Of a stretch of DNA of 64,000 bases, positions 8,437 to 17,552 are shown piece by piece. Within the stretch, counting starts at the first letter, position 1. Each line of letters opens with the position of its first letter. Source of the stretch: Dyadobacter sp. 3J3. GTDB lineage: Bacteria > Bacteroidota > Bacteroidia > Cytophagales > Spirosomataceae. A program made the position numbers and the translations under genes. The stretch is from assembly GCF_009801115.1 (NCBI RefSeq), contig NZ_VTOL01000001.1, positions 248,001 to 312,000 of the forward strand. The letters run 5' to 3'. The notes below the pieces were generated by a model. The model did not search any database, was not told the origin of the DNA, and saw only the letters and a list, made by a program, of their open reading frames with translations.

Positions 8437-9278
8437 AAAAGAAACTTACACATTTTCTAAACTGGGTCCTTCTGGTTGGAAGCACATGCATCGTATGTTT
8501 GTTTCTGGGTATTATCTTGTTTGATATTTTCTCAAAAGGCTTCTCCTCTGTCTCCTGGAATTTCATTAGTCAGCCTCCGGAGCAAGGTATGACAAAAGGC
8601 GGGATCCTTCCGGCGCTTATTGGCACTTTGTGGCTGACACTGATCACGACGCTTTTTGCTGTTCCATTTGGCATTGGCTGCGCGGTTTATCTCAACGAAT
8701 ATGCAAAACCATCTCTTTTGACCAATATTATACGCGCATCGATACGAAATCTCGCAGGCATTCCTTCCATTATTTACGGACTTTTCGGTTTGGCCCTTTT
8801 TGTGCAAGGTCTGCGCATGGGCACATCGGTTCTCTCAGCAGGTCTAACATTAGGTTTGCTATCGCTTCCCTATATTATCACGACAACCGAGGAAGCATTA
8901 AAACGGATTCCGAATAGTATGCGGGAAGCAACGCTGGCACTTGGGGCAACCCAGTTCGAAACAATTAAAGATGTGGTGCTGCCCAAAGCTCTTCCGGGCA
9001 TTCTAACAGGTATTATTCTGACTTTGTCAAGGGCAGCCGGCGAGACAGCACCCATCTTGTTTACCGGCGTAGCGTTTTATATCAATGGTTTGACCTCTTC
9101 TCTGAACCAGGAATTTATGGCATTGCCTTATCATTTATATATGCTTTCAACCCAGCACCAATCTATCCAACAGGTCAGGCCGCTCGCTTACGGCACAGCG
9201 GTAGTACTCATTGTACTGGTGTTCGGTTTGAATTTGATTGCGTTTTACATCCGGTTTAAACAAAGAACACAAGACTAA
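8433..9278 (+). CDS. pstA: Phosphate ABC transporter permease PstA
   Basis: The 281-residue product is the second permease of the phosphate importer. Hydrophobic helices lie around residues 12-35, 62-85, 98-125, 132-150, 190-210 and 245-272. The EAA loop reads MREATLALGATQFETIKDV followed by VLPKALPGI, and SRAAGETAPILFTGVA matches the PstA signature. It should pair with PstC in the inner membrane. The start overlaps the pstC stop and pstB begins one base after its own stop, so the four genes are translated as a unit. Confidence 0.95.
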   Translation: MKKKLTHFLNWVLLVGSTCIVCLFLGIILFDIFSKGFSSVSWNFISQPPEQGMTKGGILPALIGTLWLTLITTLFAVPFGIGCAVYLNEYAKPSLLTNIIRASIRNLAGIPSIIYGLFGLALFVQGLRMGTSVLSAGLTLGLLSLPYIITTTEEALKRIPNSMREATLALGATQFETIKDVVLPKALPGILTGIILTLSRAAGETAPILFTGVAFYINGLTSSLNQEFMALPYHLYMLSTQHQSIQQVRPLAYGTAVVLIVLVFGLNLIAFYIRFKQRTQD

Positions 9279-9279
9279 A

Positions 9280-10035
9280 ATGGATCAGATAAAATTATCC
9301 GCTCATTCCTTAAATCTGTCGTTTGGAGAAAAGCAGATACTGAAAAATATTAATATCGACTTTATTAAAAATCAGGTTATTTCGCTGATTGGGCCATCGG
9401 GATGTGGTAAATCAACACTGCTGAGGTCTTTCAACCGCATGCATGATCTTTCACCAGACGCGCATGTAAAAGGAACGCTGAAACTTGATAATCTGGATTT
9501 ATATGATAAAAATATATCGGTCACTGAAATAAGGAAACGGATCGGCATGGTGTTTCAAAAACCTAACCCTTTGCCAAAAAGCATCTATGAGAACCTCTCT
9601 TATGGACTTAATATCCATGAATTCCCAAAAAACGAAATCCCTGACCTGATAGAAAAAGCCTTAAAAGAAAGTTATCTGTGGGACGAGGTCAAAGATGAAC
9701 TTAAAAAACCGGCAGTCAAATTATCAGGAGGACAGCAGCAGCGGTTATGCATTGCCCGCACGGTTGTGCTGCGGCCCGAGGTTATTCTCATGGATGAACC
9801 ATGTTCGGCATTGGACCCGATCAGTACCGGCAAAATTGAAGAGCTGATTATGAGTCTTAAAAAAGACTACACGATCGTGATCGTGACACACAATATGCAG
9901 CAGGCACAGCGGATATCGGACAAAGTAGCTTTTATGTATTTAGGGGAAGTTATTGAATTTGATTCCACAGAAAATGTTTTCAAAAATCCTCAGCAGGAAC
10001 TGACCAGGAATTATGTCGGTGGACATTTTGGATAA
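9280..10035 (+). CDS. pstB: Phosphate ABC transporter ATPase PstB
   Basis: The ATG one base after pstA gives 251 residues, the usual PstB length; an in-frame TTG inside pstA is not needed. All ABC ATPase motifs are present: Walker A GPSGCGKST, Q-loop VFQKPNPLP, signature LSGGQQQR, Walker B VILMDEPCSALDP and the H-loop VTHNM. FQKPNPLPKSIYENLSYG is characteristic of PstB. It powers phosphate import by PstCA on the cytoplasmic face. The usual downstream partner phoU is absent; an inverted repeat and then convergent genes follow directly. Confidence 0.96.
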   Translation: MDQIKLSAHSLNLSFGEKQILKNINIDFIKNQVISLIGPSGCGKSTLLRSFNRMHDLSPDAHVKGTLKLDNLDLYDKNISVTEIRKRIGMVFQKPNPLPKSIYENLSYGLNIHEFPKNEIPDLIEKALKESYLWDEVKDELKKPAVKLSGGQQQRLCIARTVVLRPEVILMDEPCSALDPISTGKIEELIMSLKKDYTIVIVTHNMQQAQRISDKVAFMYLGEVIEFDSTENVFKNPQQELTRNYVGGHFG

Positions 10036-10055
10036 GTTTTTCAAAATTTGAATTA

Positions 10056-10092
10056 AACCAGAAGTATAAACCGCATTGTTACACTTCTGGTT
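10056..10092 (+). terminator. Terminator after pstSCAB
   Basis: A perfect 10-bp inverted repeat (AACCAGAAGT / ACTTCTGGTT) with a 17-nt loop starts 20 bases after the pstB stop and is followed by CTCTTT. It lies between convergent genes and could serve either strand. The weak T tract lowers confidence. Confidence 0.55.
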
Positions 10093-10116
10093 CTCTTTAT
10101 CCACTTGTAGGGCTTT

Positions 10117-11058
10117 TTATTGGTAATACAATTTCTTGCTTTTTAAATAATCAAGAAGCTCTTTTGGCCTATCTGTCTGGATGACATTTGCTCCTCTTTT
10201 GATAAGCCATCCCCAGTTTTCTTCTGGCTTTAAAATTGCTTTTTCATCTGTGTGTCCGGCGCACAGTTCTTCCCAAAGTGAATTCACCCATACAGAAATA
10301 CCGGCTTTCTGGATCGCAGGCACAGCCTCCAAAAGTACCGGGGAGTCTTCTTTATTGAATATAACTTCAAATGCCACAGGTTTGTAATCATCTAAAAATC
10401 CCTTCACAAATATATCCGGATGCGCTGCGGTTTCACCATAAATATTATAATCCATCGGCCATACCATAGGCATGTAAATGATACTGTCCATCAGGCTGCC
10501 ATGCTTTTTTCTCATTTCAACAAGTGTTTGTTTTCCTTTAAAAATGGCCTGCTGGACTGTTCCGGTTTGCTTTAAAACTTGATACGCTTCTGGCAAATAG
10601 TCCCAGCCTTTATCCAGGTTAACCAGTACGGGTTTTCCCTTTATAAAAAGCATTGCCTGCTCCAATGTTGGAAGCTCTCCCGGTGTGGCGCCTCCATGTC
10701 CCTGTCTGATTTTGAGCGTTTTCAATGAGTCCAGGGTCCAGTCTTGTAGTTTACCGTGTCCTGTTGTTGTTCTGTCGATCGTCAGGTCATGAAGCAGTAC
10801 CAAATGACCATCTTTGGTTTTATGAATATCGATTTCAACAATATCAATTCCCATTTTAATACAACGGTCGATTGCATCAATTGAATTTTCGGGAGCGTTT
10901 CTCCAGTCACCTCTGTGGGCAGCTGTCAGCACATGATCAGGTGATGGGTTCTTTAACTGCTTTAAAATACTCTGATAAGTTTTTTGTGCATTTGCCTGGC
11001 GTGTGCCTAAGCTCAACAGCACGCTGATTACCAGGATTTGAAATAGTATCTTTTTCAT
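10117..11058 (-). CDS. Secreted glycerophosphodiester phosphodiesterase family protein
   Basis: The 313-residue product starts with a Sec signal peptide ending near residues 22-25 (RQANAQ). The GDPD fold follows: TAAHRGDWRNAPENS holds catalytic His48, Arg49 and Glu57, and DIVEIDIHKTKDGHLVLLHD supplies metal ligands and the second catalytic His. DRTTTGHGKLQDWTLDSL is typical of the family. A C-terminal ANVIQTDRP segment closes the barrel. It should hydrolyse glycerophosphodiesters, or a related phosphodiester, in the periplasm. It starts three bases after the SusD stop, so it is co-transcribed with SusC and SusD, which points to an imported phosphodiester substrate. The exact substrate is not visible. 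Confidence 0.92.
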   Translation of the reverse strand: MKKILFQILVISVLLSLGTRQANAQKTYQSILKQLKNPSPDHVLTAAHRGDWRNAPENSIDAIDRCIKMGIDIVEIDIHKTKDGHLVLLHDLTIDRTTTGHGKLQDWTLDSLKTLKIRQGHGGATPGELPTLEQAMLFIKGKPVLVNLDKGWDYLPEAYQVLKQTGTVQQAIFKGKQTLVEMRKKHGSLMDSIIYMPMVWPMDYNIYGETAAHPDIFVKGFLDDYKPVAFEVIFNKEDSPVLLEAVPAIQKAGISVWVNSLWEELCAGHTDEKAILKPEENWGWLIKRGANVIQTDRPKELLDYLKSKKLYYQ

Positions 11059-11061
11059 AGA

Positions 11062-12465
11062 TTAGTTATAACCAGGATTTTGTTTGATAGCAGGATCTGT
11101 ATTGATTTGCCCAACCGGAATGGGTAATAGCATCTTTTGTTCACTGATCACTGTAAGTGCTCCGTTCTGCTTAAACCAGGAATTCATCACTTCAACCGCT
11201 CTTTTAGTCCTGATAAGATCAAACCACCGGTGGCCTTCTCCGACAAGCTCCAATTGTCTTTCCAACGCGATGGCAGTTCTTAATTCCTCTTTTGAGCCCG
11301 GAGCAGCTGCATTTAATCCAGCCCGTGTTCTGATTTGATTTAAATAATCAATGGACGCTGCCAGATTGCCCAATTCATTTTCCGCTTCCGAAAGCATTAA
11401 CAGCACATCAGGATAGCGAAGAACTACAATGTTGCTCCCGCCATCGGTTATCACTGTTGTTGGTTTTTTTAGCTTGTTGTTGTAAGGGGAACCACTAGTA
11501 GCCAGGGCCACATATTCATTTTTTCTTTTGTCAGCCGAGGTGTAAAGATTGTAAAGGCTTTTTGTAGGTAAGTTATGCCCCTTTGCGCCACTGACTGTGG
11601 CTGACGGGCTGAACTGTTGGTACATGTAGCTACCCTCTGTATTTCCATTGATACCAGATGCAAATTGTACTGCAAAAATGATCTCTTTGTTGTTTTCATT
11701 GGCAAGCGAAAAGATATCCGCCAGGTTCGGAAGCAGTAAATGTTTACCCGATTTAATCACATTTTGAAGTTGTGTTCGGGCATTGGAATAATCATTGAGT
11801 GTCAGATAAACCTTTCCAAGCAATGCCTGGGCAGCAGTTTGGACCACTTTTCCCGGTTGACTGGATTCAGCAGGCAGCAGCTCAACGGCTGTATTAAGAT
11901 CCTGAATAATTTGCTCATACACTTTTGCCGAAGCAGTGCGCCCCTGGCCAAAATAGGTATTAACGTCTGTGGTCTCGCCGGTAACCAAGGGCACATCACC
12001 ATATAATCTTACCAGGTTGAAATACAGCAGTGCACGGATAAACTTCATCTCACCGGTCCTTGCTTTTTTTATAATATCACTTTTGAATGATACCGCTTCA
12101 ATCCTATTTAAAACTACATTGGTTTTTTGTATGCCCTGATAGGAATGTTTCCAGTTTGCAGCAATGACGCCATTGGCAGGTATGATTGTGAACAGGTCAA
12201 GTTCTCCATAAACCCCTCCGTCATTCAAAGGCACTTCATCAAAGGTATTGTCTGATGCAATTTCACCCAACACAGGCATGTAAAGACCATAAAGGCCATC
12301 CAGTTGTAAATTTGCATAAACTGCATTTACGTATTCTTCAACTTCTGCTTCGGTTCGCAAAAATTGGCTTAACTCTTTGGATGTAATTGGGTTTTGGTCG
12401 AGCTCATCTGTGCATGACGTAAACAGAGCCATGCACACCATGGAGGCAACAATAAGATTTTTCAT
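11062..12465 (-). CDS. SusD/RagB-family substrate-binding lipoprotein
   Basis: The ATG gives a 467-residue lipoprotein with lipobox LFTSC (Cys18) followed by DELDQNP, the usual SusD beginning. The N-terminal SusD-like region covers about residues 25-210, with TPR-like helices such as TGEMKFIRALLYFNLVRLYGDV. The C-terminal RagB/SusD region contains YPDVLLMLSEAENELG, LNQIRTRAG and LERQLELVGEGHRWFDLIRT. It should sit on the outer membrane as the lid of the partner SusC channel and bind the substrate. Gene order sigma remnant-FecR-SusC-SusD-GDPD suggests that the substrate is a phosphodiester rather than a glycan; that is inference. Confidence 0.95.
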   Translation of the reverse strand: MKNLIVASMVCMALFTSCTDELDQNPITSKELSQFLRTEAEVEEYVNAVYANLQLDGLYGLYMPVLGEIASDNTFDEVPLNDGGVYGELDLFTIIPANGVIAANWKHSYQGIQKTNVVLNRIEAVSFKSDIIKKARTGEMKFIRALLYFNLVRLYGDVPLVTGETTDVNTYFGQGRTASAKVYEQIIQDLNTAVELLPAESSQPGKVVQTAAQALLGKVYLTLNDYSNARTQLQNVIKSGKHLLLPNLADIFSLANENNKEIIFAVQFASGINGNTEGSYMYQQFSPSATVSGAKGHNLPTKSLYNLYTSADKRKNEYVALATSGSPYNNKLKKPTTVITDGGSNIVVLRYPDVLLMLSEAENELGNLAASIDYLNQIRTRAGLNAAAPGSKEELRTAIALERQLELVGEGHRWFDLIRTKRAVEVMNSWFKQNGALTVISEQKMLLPIPVGQINTDPAIKQNPGYN

Positions 12466-12496
12466 ATTTGAATATTTGATAAGTCCAGGCAAGTTT

Positions 12497-15400
12497 TTAG
12501 AAAGTTACATTGACACCGATCTGGTAAGAGCGTGCGACCGGGTAATTGGAAACCGCCTGGCCGCTGGTTAAAACCGATCCTGTGGTCGCATCCGGGTTAA
12601 AACCTCTGTATTTAGTGATAGTCAACAAATTATTGGCAGATACATAAACTCTTGCAGCGCTGATTTTTAACATGGATAATACCGATGGCTTAATGGTGTA
12701 AGAAAGCTGTATGCTCCGAATCCTGATGTAATCGCCGTTTTGGTAATATAGATTTGAGGCACGCGCCGATTTTCTGGCGGTTGAAAAGTTACCCATGTTA
12801 GGCTGTCCAAAGAAACCGTCAGGATTATTTTCCGGATGATACCTGTGCTCGAAATAGTACTTGGTTGGAACCGAAAAGCCTTCCCCGGATTCATTTTGAG
12901 ATGAGAGTTGCCGGTCAAATATTTTACGGCCTGATACACCGGTTAAAGAAAAGTTTAGTCCAAAACCCATATAGGAAAAATCGTTGGTAAGCCCGTAAGT
13001 CAACTTGGGAAAATAAGAGCCCTGCGCTGTCATATCAAGGGAATTCACGATTCCGTCGCCATTTGTATCAGTCACTACATAATCGCCCACTACCGTTCCT
13101 GCCAGGTGCGCTGAATTGTCGATAGCATCCTGGGTTTTATAAATTCCGGTCACGTTATATCCGTATAATTCAGCAACAGGACCGCCTACTTTGGTATAGA
13201 AATTACTTTCGTTACCGCTAATGATCTGTGTCTGGCCTGGTGCCAGGGCCAAAACTTTATTTTTATTGGCGGCCATATTTGCAGAGGCATTCCATTTCAC
13301 TTTTCCCAGATTGATATTTCCGGAAAATTCTAATTCCAAACCGCTGTTTCGAACCTTACCAATATTTTGGATGGATGAGCTGAAACCGGATTGTTCGGGT
13401 ACCGGTACATCTAATAACAGATCACTTGTTGTTGAATTATAATAGTCAACCGTCACGTTAAGCCGGTTAAAAAAGCTTAAATCCACCCCGAAATTTACAG
13501 ATGTCTTGGTCTCCCAGCCGAGCCTTGTGTTGGGCGTTTTCGATGCAGCAAAACCCGAGCCCAAAGTATTACCGTAAACGTAATTATAAGCCGATCCGCC
13601 ACTAACAAGGGCCTTGGAATCATAAGGGCCGATTTGGTTATTACCGGCTTTCCCCCAGGTAGCACGCAGTTTAGCAAATGTCAGCAGATCCGTTTTCGGC
13701 ATAAATGCTTCTTTACTCAGTATCCAGCCAGCTGTAAAAGAAGGGAAAAACCCCCACTTGTTGTCTGCCCCGAAACGGGAAGATCCATCTCTTCGCATGG
13801 CAGCTGAGAACAGATAAGTACCTTTATATGCGTACTGAATACGGGAAAGATAGGAAACCTGAGCCCAGGCGTATTTATCGGTATTGACAGCAAAGGCACT
13901 CGCACCGCCGATATTGGTGATATTATCATCTGCGATGCCCGTACCGGTTACGGCGGTATTGGAATTGGTTTGTTTTTGAAAACTATACCCAGCCAAAACG
14001 TTTATGTCGTGCTCTCCAAATGCCTTACTGTAAGTCAGTGTATTCTCGATCAAATAATTAATTGCCGAACCGTTTGTTTCTGAGGCTTCTGCCGGTTTGG
14101 GGGCGGGGGTACGGTAAGCGCCCACGTCTGATGGGTTGAAATAAGAAAAGTAATTGGTCCGGTAATCGGCACCCCACAGAGTCTTAAACTTTAATCCGTC
14201 CAGAATTTTGAACTCAAAGTAGGTATTACCTAGCGTCCTGAAATTGTTTCTGACATTTTTGATTTTTTTTGCCAGTGCTACTGCATTTTCTGCCAGCGCG
14301 CCATCCTCAGGGGTATTCGCAATTATCTGCTGGCTGATGGCGAAAGAACCATCCGGATTGTATACGCTAAAAAAAGGATAAGATATCCCGGTAGCAGCAA
14401 TCGGATCAAAACTGCTGTTATTATCATCGTTGTTAAAATAATTTTGAACCGAATAAGACGGATTCAAATTGAAGCTGAAACTAAGCCTGTCCGAAACTTC
14501 AGAATTAATTTTTATAGTCCCACTGTAACGTTTCAATCCGTTATTGATGACCAGGCCCTGCTGGTTAAAATAATTAGCTGAAAAATAGTAATTGGTTTTG
14601 GTCGTTCCTCCGGAAACAGAAACGTTGTAGCTGCTCATGGCCGCCTTCCGGAAAGTTTCGTCCAGCCAATTCGTATTGGTCAGTCCAGGTTTCTTGTCCA
14701 GGTATGGCTGCAGGTAATTAAGTCTGAGCTCACGAAGTGATGCGCCGTTGGCTTTCCTCGTAGCAACATCGTCAGTGATTCTTCTTTTTGACGGATTTTT
14801 AGAAACGTATCCGTAATCCCGGGCTTCCGTAAAATATTGGGCCGCATCGTAGGCATCAACATATTCTACCTTATCTGCGCGCTGCTGAACCCCGGCAAAA
14901 ATATCCAGACTTACTTTCATACTCTCATTTTTTCCTTTTTTAGTTGTAATCAGGATCACTCCGTTGGCAGCTCTGGATCCATATATAGCGGCAGACGCCG
15001 GGTCTTTTAGAATGTCGATCGTTTCAATATCATTTGGGTTGATCGAATTAAACGAAGTGCCTTCTGTCATTGGAAAACCATCAACAACGATAAGAGGATC
15101 TCTTCCGGCAGTGAGTGTTCCGACGCCCCTGATAATGATCTGTGGGTCACTGCCGGGCTGGGCGGAATAATCATTGATGATAACGCCGGCTGCTTTGCCC
15201 GACAGCTGGCTCGCAAAACTGCTTCCTGAGTAGGTAGCAAGTTCTTTGGATGCAACGCGGGATATCGAACCGGTAACATTTCTTTTAGACTGTGTTCCAT
15301 AACCAACTACCAATACCTGGTCCAGCGATGTGGCAGACTCGGTCAGCCTGATAATCATCGAGTTATTATCTTGTTGATTGATCTTAAAATCTTTCAAAAA

Positions 15401-15676
15401 ATAAGTATCAAAGCCAACCGAGCTAAAAGAGAAATCATATATTTTCCCAATCGCAAGATTGCCAATCGTAAACAGTCCTTTCTCGTTGGTGGTTGTAAAA
15501 TCTTTTGTGGCAACTCCGGTTTGCTGCATGGTAATGGTAACGCCAGGTAGTTCTTCACCTTTCATGCTCACAACCGCACCCTTTATTTGAGCGGTCATCG
15601 ACTGTGCATTTGAAAAAAAAGGAATCACGACCAGCCACAGGAGCAGCAGCCATCTTTTTTGTACATTTTTCATCAT
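12497..15676 (-). CDS. SusC/RagA-family TonB-dependent outer-membrane transporter
   Basis: The 1059-residue product starts with a signal peptide (two adjacent Met codons) cleaved near SNAQS. Residues about 28-115 form the carboxypeptidase-regulatory-like domain (IKGAVVSMKGEELPGVTI). The plug follows with VLVVGYGTQSKRNVTGSIS, a variant TonB-linked SusC signature, and IIRGVGTLTAGRDPLIVVDG and DILKDPASAAIYGSRAANGV. The remainder is a beta-barrel ending in an aromatic residue (GVNVTF), as expected for BAM insertion. It should import the substrate bound by the adjacent SusD using TonB energy. FecR upstream is the normal regulatory partner, but the sigma gene beyond it is truncated. Confidence 0.96.
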   Translation of the reverse strand: MMKNVQKRWLLLLWLVVIPFFSNAQSMTAQIKGAVVSMKGEELPGVTITMQQTGVATKDFTTTNEKGLFTIGNLAIGKIYDFSFSSVGFDTYFLKDFKINQQDNNSMIIRLTESATSLDQVLVVGYGTQSKRNVTGSISRVASKELATYSGSSFASQLSGKAAGVIINDYSAQPGSDPQIIIRGVGTLTAGRDPLIVVDGFPMTEGTSFNSINPNDIETIDILKDPASAAIYGSRAANGVILITTKKGKNESMKVSLDIFAGVQQRADKVEYVDAYDAAQYFTEARDYGYVSKNPSKRRITDDVATRKANGASLRELRLNYLQPYLDKKPGLTNTNWLDETFRKAAMSSYNVSVSGGTTKTNYYFSANYFNQQGLVINNGLKRYSGTIKINSEVSDRLSFSFNLNPSYSVQNYFNNDDNNSSFDPIAATGISYPFFSVYNPDGSFAISQQIIANTPEDGALAENAVALAKKIKNVRNNFRTLGNTYFEFKILDGLKFKTLWGADYRTNYFSYFNPSDVGAYRTPAPKPAEASETNGSAINYLIENTLTYSKAFGEHDINVLAGYSFQKQTNSNTAVTGTGIADDNITNIGGASAFAVNTDKYAWAQVSYLSRIQYAYKGTYLFSAAMRRDGSSRFGADNKWGFFPSFTAGWILSKEAFMPKTDLLTFAKLRATWGKAGNNQIGPYDSKALVSGGSAYNYVYGNTLGSGFAASKTPNTRLGWETKTSVNFGVDLSFFNRLNVTVDYYNSTTSDLLLDVPVPEQSGFSSSIQNIGKVRNSGLELEFSGNINLGKVKWNASANMAANKNKVLALAPGQTQIISGNESNFYTKVGGPVAELYGYNVTGIYKTQDAIDNSAHLAGTVVGDYVVTDTNGDGIVNSLDMTAQGSYFPKLTYGLTNDFSYMGFGLNFSLTGVSGRKIFDRQLSSQNESGEGFSVPTKYYFEHRYHPENNPDGFFGQPNMGNFSTARKSARASNLYYQNGDYIRIRSIQLSYTIKPSVLSMLKISAARVYVSANNLLTITKYRGFNPDATTGSVLTSGQAVSNYPVARSYQIGVNVTF

Positions 15677-15781
15677 TTATACTTTTTTGGAAATAGTTCT
15701 CCCGTGCGCACAAAACAAGGCACAGGATTAAATTAGGTTGAAATTGGTTGAAAACAGATTCTTACGCTATGTGAAGTAATC

Positions 15782-16843
15782 TCAATTATTGGCTTTTTTG
15801 ATGGTTATTATGTTTTGTTTTCTTTCAAAAGATAAATCATTGCTACCGCAAATGATGGTAAGAATATTGCCCAGAGAGTCCGACGGAAAAAATGTACCGG
15901 TAAAGGAAATGGAATTTATTTCCACATCAGAACTTTCGATTTTTACATTAAATTGTTCTCCAATCTTCTCAAAAACAACGGATAACGGTTTTTGAACAAA
16001 AGCCAACGATCCGGCTTTATTTGGATTTAACGACGTTTTTTTTAATCCATTAGTCCCGCTCTTTTGATCTTCAATATCAAACGGGCTGATTTTGGCATAT
16101 CCAGTTGCAATTTCGAATTTACACTGCTGACCCGGCATCAGGTAAACATCTTTCATCTCAGTTGAACGCAGAACCACTTTTCCTTCCATCAACCTGACTT
16201 TTACGAACTTATTCTGGCTTGCGGCATCAATTCTAAACCTGGTCCCCAAAGCCGTGGTTGATAACCTTCCGGTATATACGGCGAATGGCCTCGAAACGTC
16301 TTTCGCCACATCGAAATCTGCGGTTCCCACCAATGAAATATCTCGCCGGCCAGATACAAAGGGTTTGTAGTAGGTAATCGCACTCCTTGGGGAAAGCCGG
16401 ATAAGGGAACTGTCACTTAAAGTCAGTACCATTACGGAATCAGAAGAATTTACAACATTCACCAAACCGGGTTTTTCTGTGATTGGCGTTTCTGCCATTT
16501 GCTTTTCCGGATTTTTAACAAATCTGAAAACTAAAAACATACTGGCAAGAACCAAAAGTACAGAGGCTGCTGCAATCCAGTAATGCCGGTTACTTCTGCT
16601 ATCAAGAGGCCTCTCAATAACTTTCGTTTTTTTAGTTTCAAAATTTAACCTGCCGTGCAATGCTTCCAGCAATTCAGCGCCTGCGGACTCTCCCAATACA
16701 TCCATATGCCCTGTTTCGATTGATTCAAACCCCAACAGAATACCATCCGAATCGTTATTCAAAATATGATTCAACCGGATGTTTTCCGGCTCTGTTGTTT
16801 GGCCAGCCCAAAATTTTTGTATCAGTAAGTCTAGTTCTTCCAT
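15782..16843 (-). CDS. FecR-family anti-sigma factor
   Basis: The 353-residue product has a cytoplasmic N-terminal part (about residues 1-88), a single membrane helix (YWIAAASVLLVLASMFLVF, about 89-108), a FecR domain in the periplasm (VVNSSDSVMVLTLSDSSLIRL to VYTGRLSTTALGTRFRI and VRLMEGKVVL) and a C-terminal DUF4974-like domain (PLSVVFEKIGEQFNVKIE, SFTGTFF). It should hold an ECF sigma factor inactive until the SusC plug reports substrate. The expected sigma gene lies 74 bases upstream but keeps only region 4, so the anti-sigma factor may lack its own partner. Domain identity is firm. Confidence 0.93.
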   Translation of the reverse strand: MEELDLLIQKFWAGQTTEPENIRLNHILNNDSDGILLGFESIETGHMDVLGESAGAELLEALHGRLNFETKKTKVIERPLDSRSNRHYWIAAASVLLVLASMFLVFRFVKNPEKQMAETPITEKPGLVNVVNSSDSVMVLTLSDSSLIRLSPRSAITYYKPFVSGRRDISLVGTADFDVAKDVSRPFAVYTGRLSTTALGTRFRIDAASQNKFVKVRLMEGKVVLRSTEMKDVYLMPGQQCKFEIATGYAKISPFDIEDQKSGTNGLKKTSLNPNKAGSLAFVQKPLSVVFEKIGEQFNVKIESSDVEINSISFTGTFFPSDSLGNILTIICGSNDLSFERKQNIITIKKANN

Positions 16844-16917
16844 GCTTTCAAGGGTAAATACGTCCCGGCCGTGTTGATGGTGGGTATTAGCAGTGTTACG
16901 AAATTGTTAACTTAAAT

Positions 16918-17265
16918 TTATTGAAGAAATCCAAAAACGAAATACAGCAGCCAGGCCGCATTTTTTGGCATGTGATCTGCAACATACGACTTGATCGTTT
17001 TTGAAGCTGCCATCAGATGTTCCTTGACAGTGTAAATTGAGATACCTAAAATATCGGCGGCTTCCTGGTAAGATTTCCCTTCAAGCCTGCAAAGTGTAAA
17101 AACATTTTTTCTTTTTGGCGGGAGCTGTTCTATTGCAGCGTATAGGAGATTAAGTTTAACTTCGGTATCCCCTTCGTTTTCTTTAAAATCTTCAATTTCT
17201 AACGGAAGCTCAACATCCAGAACCAGCTTTTCTCTAACCTTTTTTCTCAGGCAGCTGAAATCTCT
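16918..17265 (-). pseudogene. ECF sigma factor remnant, region 4 only
   Basis: The minus strand reads 115 sense codons to a TAA at 16918 with no ATG near its beginning; an in-frame TAA (17266-17268) closes it upstream. The translation contains NLLYAAIEQLPPKRKNVFTL, then LEGKSYQEAADILGISIYTV and KEHLMAASKTIKSYV, which is sigma-70 region 4 of a Bacteroidota FecI-type factor. Region 2, needed for core binding and -10 recognition, is absent: the DNA where it should lie instead holds an inverted repeat, the tRNA terminator and two tRNA genes. I infer a 5' deletion or rearrangement next to the tRNA locus. It would be the natural partner of the adjacent FecR protein. Confidence 0.82.
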
Positions 17266-17298
17266 TTAACAGGTTGACTCAAAACAAATTACAAGCAC

Positions 17299-17337
17299 TT
17301 CAGTGCGTCTTTTTGAAAAATAAAAAGACGCACTGAA
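17299..17337. repeat. Perfect 16-bp inverted repeat
   Basis: TTCAGTGCGTCTTTTT and its exact complement are separated by seven bases. It is flanked by a further partial copy (AGACGCTTTTT at 17338-17348). The hairpin could act as a bidirectional terminator, but it lies just where the sigma gene lost its 5' part and no intact gene ends next to it. Confidence 0.6.
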
Positions 17338-17390
17338 AGACGCTTTTTGATTTTGAGCAGTTTTGTACATTTTGGTGATCTAAAACGCAA

Positions 17391-17427
17391 AAAAAATCCT
17401 GCTAAAATTGAATTTTAACAGGATTTC
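17391..17427 (-). terminator. Terminator of the tRNA-Asp operon
   Basis: On the minus strand, AAATCCTGTTAAAATT pairs with AATTTTAGCAGGATTT (one mismatch) and is followed by a run of T. It lies about 25 bases past the second tRNA-Asp and is the natural end of that transcript. Confidence 0.75.
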
Positions 17428-17450
17428 TTAATTTTTGAAAAAAAAATGTG

Positions 17451-17524
17451 CGGTCTGGACGGGACTCGAACCCGCGACCCCATGCGTGACAGGCATGTAT
17501 TCTAACCAACTGAACTACCAAACC
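17451..17524 (-). tRNA. tRNA-Asp (GTC), distal copy
   Basis: This 74-nt cloverleaf has a seven-base acceptor stem (GGTTTGG with CCAGACC, one G-T pair), anticodon loop CTGTCAC giving anticodon GTC, and a T-arm with GGTTCGAGTCC. The discriminator base is G. It is identical to the copy 28 bases upstream in transcription order, except that the 3' flank here reads CAC, so CCA is not encoded and must be added by the nucleotidyltransferase. Confidence 0.95.
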
Positions 17525-17552
17525 AATAGCTTCAATCTTTCAATAAACTTGG

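Noticed and set aside
9238..9279. TTG start extending pstB into pstA
   Set aside because: The ATG one base after the pstA stop gives the normal PstB length and start sequence.
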